Assembly (NCBI RefSeq): GCF_018860825.1
Contig: NZ_JAHKPZ010000004.1
Coordinates: forward strand, 434,001 to 498,000
From: Lacinutrix sp. C3R15
GTDB lineage: Bacteria; Bacteroidota; Bacteroidia; Flavobacteriales; Flavobacteriaceae
Reading direction: 5' to 3'
DNA: 64,000 nucleotides
Shown here: one piece after another, positions 61,050 through 64,000 of the stretch
Layout: each line of letters opens with the position of its first letter
How positions within the stretch are numbered: the stretch's first letter is position 1
Position numbers and translations under genes: made by a program
Notes under the pieces: model-generated
Told to the model about the DNA's origin: nothing
Database searches by the model: none
Seen by the model: the letters and a program-made list of their open reading frames with translations, nothing else

Positions 61050-63806
61050 ATGGATAAATATTCCTTTTTAAACGCAGCACATACAGCATACTTTGCTGAA
61101 TTATACGACCAATATTTACAAAACCCTGACTCTGTAGAGCCAAGTTGGAGGGCCTTTTTTCAAGGTTACGACTTTGGTAGTGAAAACTATGGCATGGAAG
61201 GTGAAATTGTAGAAAATGTTTCTGTTCAAATACCAGAACATGTTCAAAAAGAATTTCAAGTTGTAAAACTAATAGATGGTTACAGAACCAGAGGTCATTT
61301 ATTTACTAAAACAAACCCTGTAAGAGCAAGGCGTAAATACGCGCCAACGCTTGAAATAGAAAATTTCGGTTTATCACAAGCAGACTTAGGTACTGTTTTT
61401 AATGCAGGAGAAACTATAGGTATAGGAGCCAAAACACTTCATGAAATACGCAACCATTTAGAAGCTATTTATTGTGACTCTATAGGTGTTGAGTATATGT
61501 ACATTAGAAATGTAGAACGTAAGGAGTGGCTTCAAAGTAAATTGAGCGTTAATGATAACCAACCAAATTTTTCTGCAGACGAAAAAAAACACATACTTAA
61601 AAAATTAAACGAAGCGGTTTCCTTTGAAAGTTTTTTACATACTAAATATGTAGGTCAAAAACGTTTCTCTTTAGAAGGAGGAGAGTCTTTAATTCCTGCA
61701 TTAGATGCCTTAATTGAAAAAGCATCAGAATACGATGTAAAAGAATTTGTAATGGGTATGGCTCATCGTGGTCGTTTAAGTACACTTACAAATATTTTTG
61801 GTAAATCTGCTAAAGATATTTTTAGTGAGTTTGATGGTAAAGATTACGAACAAGAAGTTTTTGATGGAGATGTAAAATATCACCTTGGTTGGACCAGTGA
61901 TAGAGTAACAGACTCAGGAAAAAAAATAAACTTAAATATTGCACCTAACCCTTCGCATTTAGAAACGGTAGGAGCAGTAGTAGAAGGTATAACAAGAGCT
62001 AAGCAAGACGATAAATACCCAGAAAACCCATCGCAAGTATTACCTATAGTAGTACATGGTGATGCTGCAATTGCAGGACAAGGTTTGGTGTATGAAATTG
62101 TACAAATGGCTCAATTAGATGGTTACAAAACAAACGGAACCATTCATATTGTAGTAAATAATCAAATAGGGTTTACAACCAATTACTTAGATGCAAGATC
62201 TAGTACTTACTGTACAGATGTTGGTAAAGTAACGCTATCTCCTGTATTACATGTTAATGCAGATGATGTAGAAGCTGTGGTACACGCCGTTTTATTTGCG
62301 CTTCATTTTAGAATGAAATTTAAACGGGATGTTTTTATAGATTTATTAGGGTATAGAAAATATGGACATAATGAAGGTGATGAGCCTAAATTTACACAGC
62401 CTTTACTATATAAAGCTATTGCAAAACACAAAAATCCTAGAGATATTTATGCAGCAAAATTAATTGCTGAAGGTATTATTGATAATTCTTATGTTTTAAA
62501 ATTAGAAGAAGATTATAAAAATTCTTTAGAAGAAAAATTAGAAGATTCTCGTAAAGATAAAACAACAGAAATTACACCATTTATGAGTAATGAATGGGAA
62601 AACTATACTACGGTACAAGAAGACGGAATGATGCAAGCGGTAGATACTACCTATGCTACAGAAGAATTAGCAAAAATCACGAAAGTGCTTGCTAATCTTC
62701 CTAAAGATAAAAAATTCATTCGTAAAATTTCTCGTCTTATCGAATCTAGACAAACCATGTTTGATGAGAATAGGTTAGATTGGGCAATGGCAGAACATTT
62801 AGCATACGGAACTCTTTTAGAAGAAGGATATGATGTTAGAATTTCTGGTCAAGATGTTGAAAGAGGAACTTTTTCTCACAGACATGCCGTTGTAAAAGTA
62901 GAAGACAGCGAAGAAGAAATTATATTACACAATAATATAAGTGACACACAAGGAAAATTCTTTATTTTTAATTCCTTGTTATCAGAATATGGTGTTGTAG
63001 GTTTTGATTATGGTTATGCTATGGCAAGCCCTAAAACACTAACCATTTGGGAAGCGCAATTTGGTGACTTTAGTAATGGAGCACAAATTATGCTAGACCA
63101 ATATATCTCTGCAGCAGAAGATAAATGGAAACTACAAAACGGTTTGGTAATGTTGTTACCACATGGTTATGAAGGTCAAGGAGCAGAACACTCTTCTGCA
63201 AGAATGGAAAGATACTTACAGCTTTGTGCTAAAGATAATATGTTTGTTGTAGACTGTACTACACCAGCAAATATGTACCATTTGTTACGTAAACAAATGA
63301 AAGCTAATTTTAGAAAACCTTTAATTGTATTTACACCTAAAAGTTTATTACGTCATCCATTAGTAGTATCTAGTGTTGCTGAATTAGCAAACGGAAGTTT
63401 CCAGATGCTAATAGATGATAAAAAAGCGAAAGCAGAAAAAGTAAAAACATTGGTTTTTGTAACCGGAAAGTTCTATTACGATTTATTAGAAGAACAAGAA
63501 AAGTTACAAAGAGAAGATGTAGCTTTAGTACGTATAGAACAATTATTTCCATTACCAATAGAAAATATTCGTCAGGTATTAAGTAAATATAACAACGCAG
63601 AGGATGTTGTTTGGGCTCAAGAAGAACCAAGAAATATGGGAGCTTATAGCCATATGTTAATGCATTTAGACGAAGCTAAAACATTTAGAGTAGCAAGTAG
63701 AAGACCTTATGGTGCACCAGCAGCTGGTAGTTCTGTAAGATCTAAAAAACGTCATCAGGAAGTAATTGATTTCGTGTTTGACAAAACAAAAAATAATCAG
63801 AGATAA
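61050..63806 (+). CDS. sucA: 2-oxoglutarate dehydrogenase E1 component
   Basis: Thiamine diphosphate-dependent E1 of the 2-oxoglutarate dehydrogenase complex in the TCA cycle; decarboxylates 2-oxoglutarate and passes the succinyl group to E2. The 918 residues match the family. Seen: N-terminal E2-binding helix SFLNAAHTAYFAELYDQYLQ, FSLEGGESLIPALDALI, the active-site GMAHRGRLSTL, PSHLETVGAV, the TPP motif with VHGDAAIAGQGLVYE and VVNNQIGFTTN, GYRKYGHNEGDEPKFTQP, FSHRHAV and LLPHGYEGQGAEHSSARMERYL, and the VWAQEEPRNMGA C-terminal block. The E2 gene begins 21 bases after its stop codon. Confidence 0.98.
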   Translation: MDKYSFLNAAHTAYFAELYDQYLQNPDSVEPSWRAFFQGYDFGSENYGMEGEIVENVSVQIPEHVQKEFQVVKLIDGYRTRGHLFTKTNPVRARRKYAPTLEIENFGLSQADLGTVFNAGETIGIGAKTLHEIRNHLEAIYCDSIGVEYMYIRNVERKEWLQSKLSVNDNQPNFSADEKKHILKKLNEAVSFESFLHTKYVGQKRFSLEGGESLIPALDALIEKASEYDVKEFVMGMAHRGRLSTLTNIFGKSAKDIFSEFDGKDYEQEVFDGDVKYHLGWTSDRVTDSGKKINLNIAPNPSHLETVGAVVEGITRAKQDDKYPENPSQVLPIVVHGDAAIAGQGLVYEIVQMAQLDGYKTNGTIHIVVNNQIGFTTNYLDARSSTYCTDVGKVTLSPVLHVNADDVEAVVHAVLFALHFRMKFKRDVFIDLLGYRKYGHNEGDEPKFTQPLLYKAIAKHKNPRDIYAAKLIAEGIIDNSYVLKLEEDYKNSLEEKLEDSRKDKTTEITPFMSNEWENYTTVQEDGMMQAVDTTYATEELAKITKVLANLPKDKKFIRKISRLIESRQTMFDENRLDWAMAEHLAYGTLLEEGYDVRISGQDVERGTFSHRHAVVKVEDSEEEIILHNNISDTQGKFFIFNSLLSEYGVVGFDYGYAMASPKTLTIWEAQFGDFSNGAQIMLDQYISAAEDKWKLQNGLVMLLPHGYEGQGAEHSSARMERYLQLCAKDNMFVVDCTTPANMYHLLRKQMKANFRKPLIVFTPKSLLRHPLVVSSVAELANGSFQMLIDDKKAKAEKVKTLVFVTGKFYYDLLEEQEKLQREDVALVRIEQLFPLPIENIRQVLSKYNNAEDVVWAQEEPRNMGAYSHMLMHLDEAKTFRVASRRPYGAPAAGSSVRSKKRHQEVIDFVFDKTKNNQR

Positions 63807-63827
63807 TATAAAATAAAATTATAGAGC

Positions 63828-64000
63828 ATGATTTTAGAAATGAAAGTTCCTTCACCAGGAGAATCTATTACAGAAGTAGAAATAGCAACATGGTTAGTTG
63901 AAGAAGGTGATTATGTAGAAAAAGACCAAGCTATTGCAGAAGTAGATAGCGACAAAGCAACTTTAGAACTTCCTGCAGAAGCAAGTGGTACTATTACCTT
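63828..64000 (+). CDS. sucB: Dihydrolipoyllysine-residue succinyltransferase (E2), partial
   Basis: Only the first 57 codons are in the window, running off its right end. The start MILEMKVPSPGESITEVEIA and the lipoyl motif EVDSDKATLELPAEASG (lipoylated lysine at residue 43) are diagnostic for the E2 lipoyl domain. E2 transfers the succinyl group from lipoamide to CoA. The gene follows sucA by 21 bases on the same strand, the standard sucAB operon. The catalytic domain lies outside the window. Confidence 0.95.
   Translation, partial: MILEMKVPSPGESITEVEIATWLVEEGDYVEKDQAIAEVDSDKATLELPAEASGTIT

Noticed and set aside
1-64000. CRISPR arrays, insertion sequences, prophage, rRNA operons, defence islands
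   Set aside because: No spaced repeat array, transposase, integrase, phage structural gene, rRNA or restriction gene was seen; the window is ordinary core and envelope content.

Overview
The window is AT-rich chromosomal DNA from a member of the Bacteroidota, most likely a (marine) Flavobacteriaceae species. This rests on flavobacterial −7 promoter elements (TAnnTTTG), two proteins with type IX secretion (T9SS) C-terminal sorting domains, several TonB-dependent receptors with an N-terminal carboxypeptidase-like domain, a LytTR/TPR-histidine-kinase pair, and a ribonucleotide reductase whose ATP-cone is fused to NrdB. The genus cannot be fixed from the sequence alone. I see no rRNA, CRISPR array, insertion sequence, prophage or plasmid functions; apart from one tRNA-Leu the window is core and envelope gene content with many convergent gene pairs separated by intrinsic terminators.

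Layout. 1-5.5 kb, minus strand: a partial TPR protein, serS, a full-length vitamin-K-carboxylase-like (HTTM) membrane protein overlapping ribF. 5.7-8.7 kb: a secreted T9SS metalloprotease. 8.7-13.2 kb, minus: pth, rplY/ctc, prs, tRNA-Leu(CAA) on the plus strand, DUF2200, SRPBCC and an unknown lipoprotein. 13.5-16.2 kb, plus: HupE/UreJ-like protein, dCMP deaminase, S41 protease. 16.2-17.6 kb, minus: MarC, a small membrane protein and a minimal flavoprotein. 17.7-21 kb: DUF3109 protein, then a LytTR response regulator with its TPR sensor kinase, which has a tandem 21-bp-spaced LytTR-type site upstream. 21.7-24.8 kb: nrdB-nrdA.

25-33.7 kb looks like a phosphate-acquisition region: a Pit phosphate transporter with a C-terminal PhoU-like part, an OprO/P-type porin, a small secreted YwqK/MORN-like protein, a large TonB receptor and a surface beta-helix lipoprotein. 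In the intergenic regions of this block I find direct repeats of an (A)ATGTTA/TAACATT heptamer with an exact 11-bp period (up to six in a row at 33784-33845), the architecture of a Pho box. These are the most interesting new observation in the window. 33.9-43.5 kb: dGTPase, a second T9SS protein (with a lipoprotein signal and a PA domain), a tiny membrane ORF, dxs, tadA, a ClC channel with CBS domains. 43.5-52 kb: aspS and a tandem duplication of TonB receptors, the second followed by a lipoprotein gene. 52-58.9 kb, minus: a TetR-TolC-MFP-RND efflux operon with a perfect 10-N10-10 inverted repeat inside its promoter. 59-64 kb: polyprenyl synthetase, two small conserved proteins, sucA and the start of sucB.

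The most useful readings beyond routine annotation are the 11-bp repeat arrays, the LytTR tandem site, the NrdB ATP-cone, the TetR operator and the use of terminator and promoter positions to choose start codons. No mobile defence system or obviously new multigene machine was found.
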